64,000 nucleotides of DNA from positions 248,001-312,000 of the forward strand of contig CAZTOW010000002.1 of the NCBI GenBank assembly GCA_964615375.1. Reading direction: 5' to 3'. A program made the translations under genes and the position numbers. The notes under the pieces were generated by a model. It was not told the DNA's origin and made no database searches. It worked only from the letters and a program-made list of their open reading frames with translations. This stretch comes from CAZKWG01 sp964615375. Lineage in GTDB: Bacteria > Myxococcota_A > UBA796 > CAZKWG01. Each line of letters starts with the position of its first letter. The first letter of the stretch is position 1. Positions 33,694-42,643 of the stretch are shown here, piece by piece.

Positions 33694-35847
33694 ATGCGCG
33701 TGTGCTGGCCCCCCCTGTTGCTGCTCTGCGGATGCCTCCCTCCCAGGATCCGCTCCGCCGCCGATGTGGATCCCATCGTCCGCGAGGTGCGCATCGAGGG
33801 CAACGGCGGCGGCTTCTCCGGGACCAGCGACTACCTCGTCAAGACCGCGATGGTCCAGCTGGAGAGCCCTCGCTTCTGGCGCATCGCCCCGCGGGAGCGC
33901 GCGGTGCGCCTGAGCCGGGACGAGCTCACCCGGGACGCCTGGCGCATCGAGACCTGGTACGCGCACCAGGGCTTCTTCGAGGCGCGCTTCCTGGGCTGGG
34001 AGGTCGTGGAGCGCCGCCCGCGGAAGAACCGCACCCCGGTGGTGGATCTGGTGGGCCACGTCGAGGAGGGCCCGCCTACGAACATCGCCTCCGTCACCTG
34101 GCTGGTGGTGGACGAGCAGGGCCACCCGACCGAGCAGAGCTTCGAGTCGGTGGTGAAGGGGCCGCTGGCCCGTGAGCTCCGCAACCGCGCCGCCGCGCAG
34201 CCCGGTGACCGCTTCACGCTCGCCGCCCACGAGGAGACGCGCGACCTGACCCTGCTGAAGCTGCGCGACCAGTCCTTCGCCTACGCGGAGGTGCGCGGCG
34301 AGGTGGACGTGCGCGCGGACGAGCACGAGGCCGACCTGCGCTACCTCTGCCAGCCCGGACCGGCCTGCCGCTTCGGAGAGGTCACGCTCACCGGCGCGTC
34401 GAAGGTCCCCCGCGACCTCATCCGCCAGAAGCTCGCCGTCCGCGAGGGCCAGGCCTTCAGCGCGCGCGCCATCGCCACCACCCAGCGGGATCTCTTCGCG
34501 CTGGGCACCTTCTCGGTGGTCAACGTGAAGCCGGCGCTCGATCGCCCGAAGCCGCTGCCGCCCTCCGAGGGCCCGGTGGAGCCCCCTCCCCTCCCCTCGG
34601 ACGTCGTGCCCGTCACCATCGAGCTCCAGGACAGCCGCTGGCGTCAGCTCCGCCTGGGCGGCGGCGTGGCGGCCCAGACCGGCAAGCAGGAGCTCCGCGC
34701 CAGCGCGGGCTTCTCCCACGTCAACCTCGGCGGGCGCCTGCTCCAGCTCGATGTGGAGGCCCTCGCCGGCTACACCTGGCTGAGCTCGCTCGCGGACCTC
34801 GTGGACACCGGGGACAGCGCGACCGGCGAGGAGCTTGGGGGCGGCCCGCTGCTCTCGCTGGGCCTGGGCCTGGACGCCCCGCGCCTCCCGGTCCCGGCCT
34901 TGAAGCTGGAGAATGACCTCAGCCTGGATCTGGGCGTGGAGGAGGCCTGGCAGTACGTCACGCCCACCTTCAGCACCGCCCTGACCTGGAGCCCCATCCG
35001 CCACTGGACCTACGGGTTCGGCGCGGGGCTGCGCTATTACCAGTGGTTCAACGCCTCGGACTCGGTGAGCGGCTTCTCCACCTCCGGCTCGGAGCTGGAC
35101 ACCCAGAACCCCTACTTCCTCACCACGCTCAGCCAGACGGTGCTGTACGACTCGCGCAACGATCCCGTCGCGCCGGCCCGCGGCAGCTACGTCTCGCTGC
35201 AGCTCGACGAGGCCCTGCCGCCCGGGATGTTCGACTTCGTGCGCCTGGAGGTGGAGGGACGCCGCTACTTCCCGCTGGGCCGCCTGCTGGACGCCCTGCT
35301 GGGCTGGTACCCGCGGGCCACGCTCGGCGGGCGCCTGGGGGGCGGGCTCATCCAGACCTACGAGCTCTTCGGGGCCGAGCGGGCGGGCGTGCCCTTCGAC
35401 GAGCGCCTGACCCTGGGCGGCTCCAACAGCGTGCGCGGCTGGCAGGACGGGCACCTCGGGCCCTACGCCTGGAGCTGCGACGCCGAGGGCGGCAACTGCT
35501 ACTCGGACCCGAGCGAGGCCCTCTGCGCGCCGGGGGAGAGCTGCGACACCGCCACCATCCCCACGGGCGGCCTGGTCTCCTCCTTCGGCTCACTCGAGCT
35601 CCGCACCTACCTGCCCGGCCAGTGGGACGACTACGGCTTCGTGGTCTTCGCCGACGCGGGCATGGTCTGGTGGGACCTCCAGAGCGTGGGCCAGCCCGCC
35701 CCGCAGCTCTCGCTGGGCGTCGGGCTGCGCTACCGCACCCCGGTCGGCCCGCTGCGCATCGACGTGGCCCGCCGCATGGGCGACCCGGTCATGTTCGACC
35801 ACGAGCCCCGCTGGGCCCCCTACTTCTCGCTCTCGGAGGCCTTTTGA
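33694..35847 (+). CDS. TamA/BamA-like (Omp85) outer-membrane protein
   Basis: 717 residues. The N-terminus MRVCWPPLLLLCGCLPP has a possible lipobox (LCGC), so it may be lipidated. POTRA-like regions occupy about 20-310, with GNGGGFSGTSDYLVKTAM, DFHYAHQG-like segments and GEVTLTGASKVPRDLIRQKLAV. A C-terminal beta-barrel (about 330-717) contains the Omp85 signature GGSNSVRGW (575-583) and ends in an aromatic SLSEAF. It is followed, with a 4-bp overlap, by a TamB-like gene, so it is probably the TamA half of the translocation and assembly module. The gene may be longer at its N-terminus, but upstream frames look non-coding. Confidence 0.88.
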   Translation: MRVCWPPLLLLCGCLPPRIRSAADVDPIVREVRIEGNGGGFSGTSDYLVKTAMVQLESPRFWRIAPRERAVRLSRDELTRDAWRIETWYAHQGFFEARFLGWEVVERRPRKNRTPVVDLVGHVEEGPPTNIASVTWLVVDEQGHPTEQSFESVVKGPLARELRNRAAAQPGDRFTLAAHEETRDLTLLKLRDQSFAYAEVRGEVDVRADEHEADLRYLCQPGPACRFGEVTLTGASKVPRDLIRQKLAVREGQAFSARAIATTQRDLFALGTFSVVNVKPALDRPKPLPPSEGPVEPPPLPSDVVPVTIELQDSRWRQLRLGGGVAAQTGKQELRASAGFSHVNLGGRLLQLDVEALAGYTWLSSLADLVDTGDSATGEELGGGPLLSLGLGLDAPRLPVPALKLENDLSLDLGVEEAWQYVTPTFSTALTWSPIRHWTYGFGAGLRYYQWFNASDSVSGFSTSGSELDTQNPYFLTTLSQTVLYDSRNDPVAPARGSYVSLQLDEALPPGMFDFVRLEVEGRRYFPLGRLLDALLGWYPRATLGGRLGGGLIQTYELFGAERAGVPFDERLTLGGSNSVRGWQDGHLGPYAWSCDAEGGNCYSDPSEALCAPGESCDTATIPTGGLVSSFGSLELRTYLPGQWDDYGFVVFADAGMVWWDLQSVGQPAPQLSLGVGLRYRTPVGPLRIDVARRMGDPVMFDHEPRWAPYFSLSEAF

Positions 35848-38800
35848 GGGCGCGCCGCGTCCTGGCCCGCGCCGGGCTCGCCCTGCTCGTGATCACGGGC
35901 GGGGTGCTGGGGACGGGCCTGCTCGGGGTCCTGCTGCTGGTCAGCGAGCCCGGCAATGACTGGGCCCGCGACCAGATCGTCGCCCGCGCGCCCATCCCGA
36001 AGGGGAAGCTGGAGATCGAGCGGCTGCGCTTCAACCTGCTCGACGAGCTGGAGCTCCGGGGGGTGTCCCTGCGAGACGCCCACGGGCGCGAGCTGGTCGG
36101 CTTCGATCGCCTGCTCCTGCGCTATGACCTCTTGGGCGTGCTGGACCGGCGCCTGCGGGTGGACGAGCTGCGCCTGGAGGGCCCGCGCGTGGACCTGCAG
36201 GCGCGACCGGACGGGGAGCTGGACCTGCTGGTGGCGCTGGGGCTGGACGGCCCCTCCGAGGACACGGGCCCGGCCGAGCCCTGGGCTGGGCTCGCCGGGC
36301 GGGTGGAGGTCGCCACCGCCCAGATCTCCCAGGGGGACCTGCGCTATCGCGCGGAGGGCCTGGACCTGCACCTCGAGGAGCTGGGGCTCTCGCTCGGCGC
36401 GCTGGTGGAGGGTCGGACAGCGAAGCTGGAGGATCTCGCGCTGGCGGCGCGCCTGGCCAGCCCGGGAGATCGGCGCCTGACCCTGGAGGGTGACGCGGGG
36501 CTGGTGAACGGGGACCTGGACCTGGCCGGGCTCCGGCTGGCCCTGGGCAGCACGCGCCTCGCCGCCGAGGGTCGGGTGGGCGCGGTGGAGACGCGGCCGG
36601 AGCTCGGGCTGAGCCTGGACCTCGACCTGAACCCGGACGATCTGCACGCCCTGGCCGCGATGGACCCGGTGCTGCGCCAGGGGCTGCAGGCCCAGCTCGA
36701 GCTCCAAGGCCCCCTGGACGCGCTGGAGGCGAGCCTGGACCTGCGCGCGCTGGCGGGCGAGGCCAGCCTGAAGGCGAGGGCGGACGTCCTGGCTTCGCCG
36801 CTCACCTGGGCGCTGGACCTGGACACCCCCGGGCTCGAGCTCGGCGAGCTGCTGCTGCCGGTGACCGAGCGCACCCGCCTCGTGGGCGCCTGGCACCTGG
36901 AGGGCACGGGGACGGGCTGGCCCGAGCTGCCCGGCGCGCAGGACCCGGACCTGATCCGCGCCACGGTCCACCTGGAGGGCGGAGACCAGGTGCTCTGGGG
37001 CGAGCCGGTGCGCGATCTGAGGCTGGACGCCCGCGTAGACGCGGGGAAGGTGGCGATGGAGCGGCTCTCGGCGCGGCACGCCGTAGGCGGGCTGGTGGCG
37101 GAGGGCGACGTGGACGTGCCGGCGGGCAAGGCCGACCTCCAGACGCGCGTGTCGCTGCCCGATCTCGGCGCGCTGGCCCGCTACGGCTTGGAAGACCTCG
37201 GCGGGGCCGCCCGCTACCAGGGGCGGGTGCGGGCCGACTGGTCGGGAGAGGTGGCCGAGGTCGACGTGAGCGGCACGCTGGAGGCGAGCGGGCTCCGCGG
37301 GCCCGAGGGCGTCGCGGCCCAGGAGCTCTCCGTGCCCCTGGAGGCGAGCGTGGTCGGCGGCTCCGTCGAGGCCCAGGGCTCGCTGAGCCTGCGCGGGCTC
37401 AGCCACCCCCAGGCGGGCCTGGAGAGCCTCGGGGCGGGCTGGACCGTGAGCCGGAGCGAGGACGGCGCGCTGAGGGTGGAGGTCCAGCAGCTCGCGGCGA
37501 GCGCGCTCCGGAGCGCGGACGGATCCTTCGGGCTCGGCGGGCTGAGCGGCCACCTGAGCGGCGGGCTCGACGCGCGCGGGGAGCCCTGGGGGGACTGGGA
37601 GCTCGCCCTGGACGCGCTCAACGTGCCGGGCGGGCAGACCGGGGCGGGGCCGCTGCGGGGCAGCCTGGAGGGCGGGGCGCTGGAGCTCACGGCCGACATC
37701 CAGGGGGCGGAGGGCCCGCTGCTGGCCACGGACCTGCGGGGAGATCTGGAGGGCGGCGCCTGGGAGATCCGCTCGCTGGTCGTCACGCCCACGCCGGGCA
37801 CGCCGCTCGAGGCCACCGAGGCCATCACCTTCCGGCTGGTAGACGGCGGGGCGGACGAGGTCCACGCCGCCCTGAGCTCGCCCTCGGGCGCGCTGGGGGT
37901 GGACGGGCGCCTGGTCCCCGCCGACCTGGACGCGCGGCTCTCGCTGGAGGGCCTGGACCTGGCCTGGGTGGCGCGGCTGGCCGCGCTGGCGGACCCGAGC
38001 GATCCTCTGGCGGGCGTGCAGGGCGTGGTGAATCTTCAGGGCCAGATCACGTCCAAGGATCAGGGCGCGCCCGCGCTCGACCTGGAGCTGGTGGTGACCG
38101 GGGCGCGGCAGGAGGGCACGACCGAGGCGCCGGTGGATCTCGCGCTCACGGCGTCTCTGGCTGAGGATCTGCTGACCCTGGACGGCGGGGTCTCCCTCGG
38201 GGAGCGCCGGCTGCTGGCCTTGGGCGGCGAGCTGCCCGTGGAGATCCGGGTGTCGGAGGGGACGGCCCGGCTGCGCTGCGGCGTGGAGGCCACCCTGCGC
38301 GCCCTGGTGGGGCCCCTGCCCAGCACGGAGCTGGGGCGCGTGATCCCCGAGGCGACGGGCACCTTCGACCAGCTCGCGGCCGACCTGCGGGTGCTGGGCG
38401 ACGTCTGCGACCCGGAGCTGCGCGTCATCAGCGCGGCCCGCGTCAAGGACGAGTCCCTGGGCGTCGTGCAGGCCAGCCTGGACCTCGGGCGCGCCGGCAG
38501 CGACCTGCGCGTGCGGGGCGGGGTGGACGCCGATCTCGCCCGCCGGGTCCGGGTGGAGGGCAGCACGCGCACCCGGCTCTCCGACGTGCTCGGCTGGGCG
38601 CTCCAGGAAGGGCCGGAGCCGGACCTGTCGGCCCCGTCCACCTGGGTCACCGACCTGGAGCTGAACGTCATCCCGCTGGGCGTGCCCCTCTCCATGCTGG
38701 GCGCGCCGGAGGAGGTAGGCGGCAGCCTGGCCGGCGGCCTCCAGGTGAGCGGCGGCATCGACGATCTGGACGTGGCGGGCGGGCTCCAGTGGGTGGGCGG

Positions 38801-40367
38801 GCGGCTGGGCGCGGTGCCCCTGCAGCTCGGCTTCTTCGGGCTGGTCCCGGCGGAGGACGGCTACGAGCTCTCCGTGATGCTGGGCTTCGAGGCCGGGGGC
38901 GCGATCTCGGTGGACGGCTTCGTGCCGATGCGCATCGATCTGGCGGGCGACCTGGTGGCCGGGATCGAGGCCGCGCTGGAGGATCCGCGGCTCAAGCTCA
39001 CGATCAGCGACGGCCAGGGCGGGCACGCGCGCATCCCGCTCTCCACCCTGGGCAGCGAGCGCGGCGGCATCTCAGACACAAGCGGCGACCTGGAGCTCTG
39101 GGGCACGGTGGAGGGCTCGGTGGCCTCCCCCCTGCCCGACGTGCAGATCCGGGTGGACAGCGGCGCGCTCACGCTGGACGATCTGGCCGTCCGCTACGAG
39201 CAGATCGGCCTGGACGCCGAGCTCCGGGCCGACCGCCTGCGCCTGCGCGAGCTCTCGATCCAGAGCCGCCCCCGGGTCGGCGCTCGCCAGGGCAGCCTGC
39301 GCGCGAGCGGCGAGGTGGGCCTCGTCGGCTTCGCGCCCTCCGAGGTCGCCCTGGACGCCACGCTGGACGACTTCCTGGTCAGCGACTCGACCGCCACCCA
39401 GCTCACGAGCTCGGGCGAGGTCCACGCGCGCGGCCCCTGGCCCGATCTCGCGCTGAGCGGCGCGCTGCGCCTGGGGAACACCCGCATCATCAAGCGCAAG
39501 GACGAGCTGCTGGCCAACACGAGCCTGGCGCTCAGCCCGGACATCGCCATCTACCGGGAGGGCCAGCTCGTGCGCGCCACCGGGCTGGGCCAGCGCCCCG
39601 CCCTCTACGAGCGCTTCGCCCTGGACCTGGACCTGGACCTGAACCGCAACCTCCGCTTGAAGGTGGAGGTGCCCACGGAGTCCGGCTACGGCGAGCAGCT
39701 CGCCACCCTCTCCAGCCTCACCCTGGACGCCACCCTGGGCGGAGAGCTCGACGTGGGCGGCACCGTGGGCCAGCCCACCCTGGGCGGGCTCATCGAGGAC
39801 ATCTCCGGCACGGTGGACGTGCTGGGGGCGACCTTCACCCTGGAGCCGGAGTCCACCATCCGCTTCGGCGGGGCCTACGACGACCCCATCCTCGGCCTGC
39901 GCGCGACCCGGAGCACCGAGGAGTACGGCGACGTGCACGTGGACATCACGCAGAACGTCTCCGACGTGAGCGTGGCCTTCTCGGCGGACGACTACCCCGA
40001 CCCCTCCGACGCCCTCTCGCTCGTGCTCCTGGGGAAGCCCGCCTCCGAGCTGAGCTCGGGCGAGGGCGCGAGCATGCTGCTGGCCGCGGCCAGGAGCGGC
40101 ATCGCCGGGCAGCTCGAGCAGGCCGTGGGGCTCTCCGCCGTGGACCAGTTCGAGATCGACCCCAGCAGCGGCGCGGTCACCATCGGCAAGGCCCTGTCCG
40201 AGAGCCTCTTCCTCACCCTGGAGCGGCGCTTCGCCGTGGAGGATCCGGCCGAGAACCTCACCCAGGCCAGCCTGGAGTGGATGATCCTCCGCCAGCTCTA
40301 CGCCGAGTTCGTCACCGGGGACGCCGGGAGCTCATCCGCCGACATCTACTGGAAGTGGAAGTTCTGA
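35844..40367 (+). CDS. TamB-like translocation and assembly module protein
   Basis: About 1507 residues. One N-terminal membrane segment (about 10-32) is followed by a very long beta-helical region of short amphipathic strands (for example LEIERLRFNLLDELELRGV, LRLEGPRVDLQARPDGELDLL) and the conserved C-terminal TamB domain (VTIGKALSESLFLTLERRF, LEWMILRQLYAEF, ending in KWKF). TamB spans the periplasm, probably moving lipids or helping outer-membrane protein assembly with TamA. The start is TTG at 35844, overlapping the tamA stop (TTGA). Longer in-frame starts lie inside tamA. Confidence 0.9.
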   Translation: MRARRVLARAGLALLVITGGVLGTGLLGVLLLVSEPGNDWARDQIVARAPIPKGKLEIERLRFNLLDELELRGVSLRDAHGRELVGFDRLLLRYDLLGVLDRRLRVDELRLEGPRVDLQARPDGELDLLVALGLDGPSEDTGPAEPWAGLAGRVEVATAQISQGDLRYRAEGLDLHLEELGLSLGALVEGRTAKLEDLALAARLASPGDRRLTLEGDAGLVNGDLDLAGLRLALGSTRLAAEGRVGAVETRPELGLSLDLDLNPDDLHALAAMDPVLRQGLQAQLELQGPLDALEASLDLRALAGEASLKARADVLASPLTWALDLDTPGLELGELLLPVTERTRLVGAWHLEGTGTGWPELPGAQDPDLIRATVHLEGGDQVLWGEPVRDLRLDARVDAGKVAMERLSARHAVGGLVAEGDVDVPAGKADLQTRVSLPDLGALARYGLEDLGGAARYQGRVRADWSGEVAEVDVSGTLEASGLRGPEGVAAQELSVPLEASVVGGSVEAQGSLSLRGLSHPQAGLESLGAGWTVSRSEDGALRVEVQQLAASALRSADGSFGLGGLSGHLSGGLDARGEPWGDWELALDALNVPGGQTGAGPLRGSLEGGALELTADIQGAEGPLLATDLRGDLEGGAWEIRSLVVTPTPGTPLEATEAITFRLVDGGADEVHAALSSPSGALGVDGRLVPADLDARLSLEGLDLAWVARLAALADPSDPLAGVQGVVNLQGQITSKDQGAPALDLELVVTGARQEGTTEAPVDLALTASLAEDLLTLDGGVSLGERRLLALGGELPVEIRVSEGTARLRCGVEATLRALVGPLPSTELGRVIPEATGTFDQLAADLRVLGDVCDPELRVISAARVKDESLGVVQASLDLGRAGSDLRVRGGVDADLARRVRVEGSTRTRLSDVLGWALQEGPEPDLSAPSTWVTDLELNVIPLGVPLSMLGAPEEVGGSLAGGLQVSGGIDDLDVAGGLQWVGGRLGAVPLQLGFFGLVPAEDGYELSVMLGFEAGGAISVDGFVPMRIDLAGDLVAGIEAALEDPRLKLTISDGQGGHARIPLSTLGSERGGISDTSGDLELWGTVEGSVASPLPDVQIRVDSGALTLDDLAVRYEQIGLDAELRADRLRLRELSIQSRPRVGARQGSLRASGEVGLVGFAPSEVALDATLDDFLVSDSTATQLTSSGEVHARGPWPDLALSGALRLGNTRIIKRKDELLANTSLALSPDIAIYREGQLVRATGLGQRPALYERFALDLDLDLNRNLRLKVEVPTESGYGEQLATLSSLTLDATLGGELDVGGTVGQPTLGGLIEDISGTVDVLGATFTLEPESTIRFGGAYDDPILGLRATRSTEEYGDVHVDITQNVSDVSVAFSADDYPDPSDALSLVLLGKPASELSSGEGASMLLAAARSGIAGQLEQAVGLSAVDQFEIDPSSGAVTIGKALSESLFLTLERRFAVEDPAENLTQASLEWMILRQLYAEFVTGDAGSSSADIYWKWKF

Positions 40368-40370
40368 TCC

Positions 40371-41261
40371 TCAGGCGGGCTCGAGCCGGACGCGCGCCAG
40401 CTCGGGCGGGCACCACATCCGCACCGGGGCGATGGACCAGCCCACCCCGCGCCCCACGTAGAGCCAGCTCCCGCGGGCCTCGTACCAGCCGGCGACGTAG
40501 GGGCCGGTCCCCTTGGGCACCCAGAGCGAGCCCAGCAGCGGCAGGCGCACCTGACCGGCGTGCGAGTGACCGGAGAGCACGAGGTGGACCTCCGGTCGCG
40601 CGATCTCGGGGAAGAGGGCCGGGCTGTGGGTGAGCACCACCGTCGGTCGGCCGGCGGGCAGCGCGCTCAGCACGCGGCCGGGCTCCGGCGCCCCCGCCAG
40701 CATGTCGTCCGTCCCCGCCAGCACCAGCGGCCCCGTGTCCACCCACTCCTCCAGCAGCAGCCGGACCCCGTGCTCGGCCAGGGTGACCCGCCAGGCGTCC
40801 GGGTGGGCGCGGGCCCAGTACTCCCAGTTGCCCATGATCGCGTAGCGACCCAGCGGGGCCTCGGGGAGCCCGGCCAGGAAGCGGCGCACGGCCTCGGGGC
40901 GCCACTCGCGGGCGACCACGTCCCCGGTGATGCAGACGAGATCGGGCTTGCAGGCGCGCATGCCGTCCACGATGCGCTCGACCGAGGCGTCGTCCCGGCG
41001 CAGGTGGACGTCCGTGAGGTGGAGGATCTCCACCGGCCGCGGGAGCCCGGGGATCGGGACGCGGTGCAGGGGCGTGGTGAGCGTGCCACCCTCCCGCCGG
41101 AGCCGCTCGAGAGGGCCCAGCGCGAGCGCCGGATCCTCGCTGCCCCCGGGGGCCTCCGCCGGCCGCTGGCGCCCCTCGGGCGGGAAGATGTGGCCGCGGG
41201 CGACGCCCCGGCTCACCCCGCGCACGTAGCGCAGAGCCGCGCGCACGTCGTCGAGCTTCAT
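40371..41261 (-). CDS. Metallophosphoesterase, membrane-associated type
   Basis: 296 residues. Calcineurin-type motifs: LHLTDVHLRR (DxH, about 80-89), ITGDVVARE, MGNWEYW, LTHSPALF and LSGHSHAGQVRLP. The usual GNHE/GNHD reads GNWE, so the proton-donor/metal His of motif III is Trp here, as in part of the YaeI-like group. It hydrolyses phosphoesters with two metals. Substrate is unknown; UDP-diacylglucosamine-type and other phospholipid-related activities occur in the superfamily. It is the last gene of a run beginning with ispA, with ATGA overlap to the next gene upstream. Confidence 0.87.
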   Translation of the reverse strand: MKLDDVRAALRYVRGVSRGVARGHIFPPEGRQRPAEAPGGSEDPALALGPLERLRREGGTLTTPLHRVPIPGLPRPVEILHLTDVHLRRDDASVERIVDGMRACKPDLVCITGDVVAREWRPEAVRRFLAGLPEAPLGRYAIMGNWEYWARAHPDAWRVTLAEHGVRLLLEEWVDTGPLVLAGTDDMLAGAPEPGRVLSALPAGRPTVVLTHSPALFPEIARPEVHLVLSGHSHAGQVRLPLLGSLWVPKGTGPYVAGWYEARGSWLYVGRGVGWSIAPVRMWCPPELARVRLEPA

Positions 41262-41629
41262 GGTGAGGTCTCCTGGGCGCAGCCCGGCGCGGCGCAGACG
41301 GTCCTCACCGGCGGCTGCACCCCCGGGATGCCGAGCAGGTAGGCCGTCGCGCGCTCCGGGTCCGCCCCCTGCGCCACCGCCAGGGCCACGCCCCCGCCCG
41401 CCTCCCGCCGGGCCGCCTCCAGGGCCTCGGCGTCGAGGGTCTCGACCAGGACCAGCGCGGCGCGGGGCTCCGAGAGCCCGGACAGCGGGCGGGCCAGATA
41501 GCCCTCCACCCCCGGCGCCTTCACGCGGCGGACGTCGATCTCGGGTGTCGCGGCGGACGCCGCAGCGGGCGGAGGCAGCGGCGCAGGCGGCTCCGTGGCG
41601 CAGGCCAGGGCGAGGAGGAGGGTGAGCAT
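41258..41629 (-). CDS. Small lipoprotein with truncated dienelactone-hydrolase-like start
   Basis: 123 residues. The signal peptide ends LLALAC (Cys10, good lipobox). The segment VEGYLARPLSGLSEPRAALVLVETLDAEALEAAR resembles the first strands of dienelactone hydrolases, but no Cys-Asp-His triad or further core follows, so it is either a shrunken relative or unrelated. ATG 41629 overlaps the upstream gene (TGATG) and its stop overlaps the metallophosphoesterase start. Confidence 0.65.
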   Translation of the reverse strand: MLTLLLALACATEPPAPLPPPAAASAATPEIDVRRVKAPGVEGYLARPLSGLSEPRAALVLVETLDAEALEAARREAGGGVALAVAQGADPERATAYLLGIPGVQPPVRTVCAAPGCAQETSP

Positions 41630-41871
41630 CAGATGGCCGGCGGGGGCTGCTGGAGGTGCTGCCGGTCCTCGCCCGCCGCGCCCTTGTCGTCGTCGGGGTG
41701 CATCTCCGACCAGTAGGGGTTCGGGTTCGAGGTGTCCGGCAGGCGGCGGTAGATCGCGTAGTAGATCGCCCCGCCCACCGCGCGCAGCACGGCCCGGCCG
41801 GCTCGCCCGACGAGCCCGCCCTGTCTCGCCTCTGCCTCCTGCGATCTGCCCGATCGCGCGCTCGCGCTCAT
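41629..41871 (-). CDS. Small protein, one hydrophobic helix, unknown
   Basis: 80 residues: Ser/Arg/Ala-rich N-terminus, an amphipathic to hydrophobic stretch (GRAVLRAVGGAIYYAIYRRL, about 27-46) and an acidic, proline-ending tail. ATG 41871 lies 10 bp after tlyA and the stop overlaps the lipoprotein start by one base, which supports real translation. No family recognised. Confidence 0.55.
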   Translation of the reverse strand: MSASARSGRSQEAEARQGGLVGRAGRAVLRAVGGAIYYAIYRRLPDTSNPNPYWSEMHPDDDKGAAGEDRQHLQQPPPAI

Positions 41872-41881
41872 GCCCGGGAGT

Positions 41882-42643
41882 CTATCCGGGCGCGGGGGCC
41901 CGCGGCAGGCGCAGGTGGATCAGGTGCTCGACGTTACCCTGCTTCGCCCCCGGCAGCGGCGAGTCCAGCCCGCCCAGGACCTCGACGCCCAGCGCCTGGC
42001 AGGCCTCGACGACCCGCTGGATGGCGCCATCGCGCACGGCGGCGTCGCGCACCACGCCCCCCTTCCCCACGCCCTCGCGCCCGGCCTCGAATTGCGGCTT
42101 GACCAGCAGCACGGCGTCCGCCCCCGGGGCGCCGAGGCGCAGGATCGCGGGCAGCATCAGCGTGAGCGAGATGAAGGAGAGATCGCCCACCACCAGCGAG
42201 ATCGGCTCGGGGAGTGACTCGAGGTGCCGGGCGTTCGTGCGCTCCATCACCACCACCCGCGGGTCCTGGCGCAAGGACCAGGCCAGCTGCCCGTAGCCCA
42301 CGTCCACCGCGTAGACCCGCGCCGCCCCCCGCTGCAGCAGGCAGTCGGTGAAGCCGCCCGTGGACGCCCCCAGGTCCGCCGCCGCCCGCCCCGCCGGGTC
42401 CACGCCGAAGCCGTCCAGGGCGGCCTCCAGCTTGTAGCCGCCGCGGCTCACGTAGCGCAGCCGCTCCCGCAGGCGCAGGCTGGCGTCCAGGGAGACGCTC
42501 TCCGCGGGCTTGTCGCAGGGGCGCTCGTCCACCAGGACGCTCCCGGCGCGGATGAGGGCCTGGGCGCGCGCGCGGCTCTCGGCGAGGCCCCGCTCGACCA
42601 GGAGCTGGTCCAGCCGGCGCCGGTCCCGGCGCTGGGAGCTCAA
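41882..42643 (-). CDS. tlyA: TlyA-family rRNA 2'-O-methyltransferase
   Basis: 253 residues. An S4 RNA-binding domain (RLDQLLVERGLAESRARAQALI, about 10-70) is followed by an FtsJ-type methyltransferase domain: SRGGYKLEAALDGFG, AADLGASTGGFTDCLLQRGA (SAM-binding), VVGDLSFISLTLMLP and LLVKPQFEAGREGVGKGGVV. The family adds 2'-O-methyl groups to rRNA. The start overlaps the ispA stop by four bases. ispA-tlyA adjacency is a frequent arrangement. Confidence 0.95.
   Translation of the reverse strand: MSSQRRDRRRLDQLLVERGLAESRARAQALIRAGSVLVDERPCDKPAESVSLDASLRLRERLRYVSRGGYKLEAALDGFGVDPAGRAAADLGASTGGFTDCLLQRGAARVYAVDVGYGQLAWSLRQDPRVVVMERTNARHLESLPEPISLVVGDLSFISLTLMLPAILRLGAPGADAVLLVKPQFEAGREGVGKGGVVRDAAVRDGAIQRVVEACQALGVEVLGGLDSPLPGAKQGNVEHLIHLRLPRAPAPG

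Noticed and set aside
35820..39026. A 1068-codon reverse frame opposite tamB
   Set aside because: It is low-complexity and mirrors the tamB coding strand; no domain is visible.
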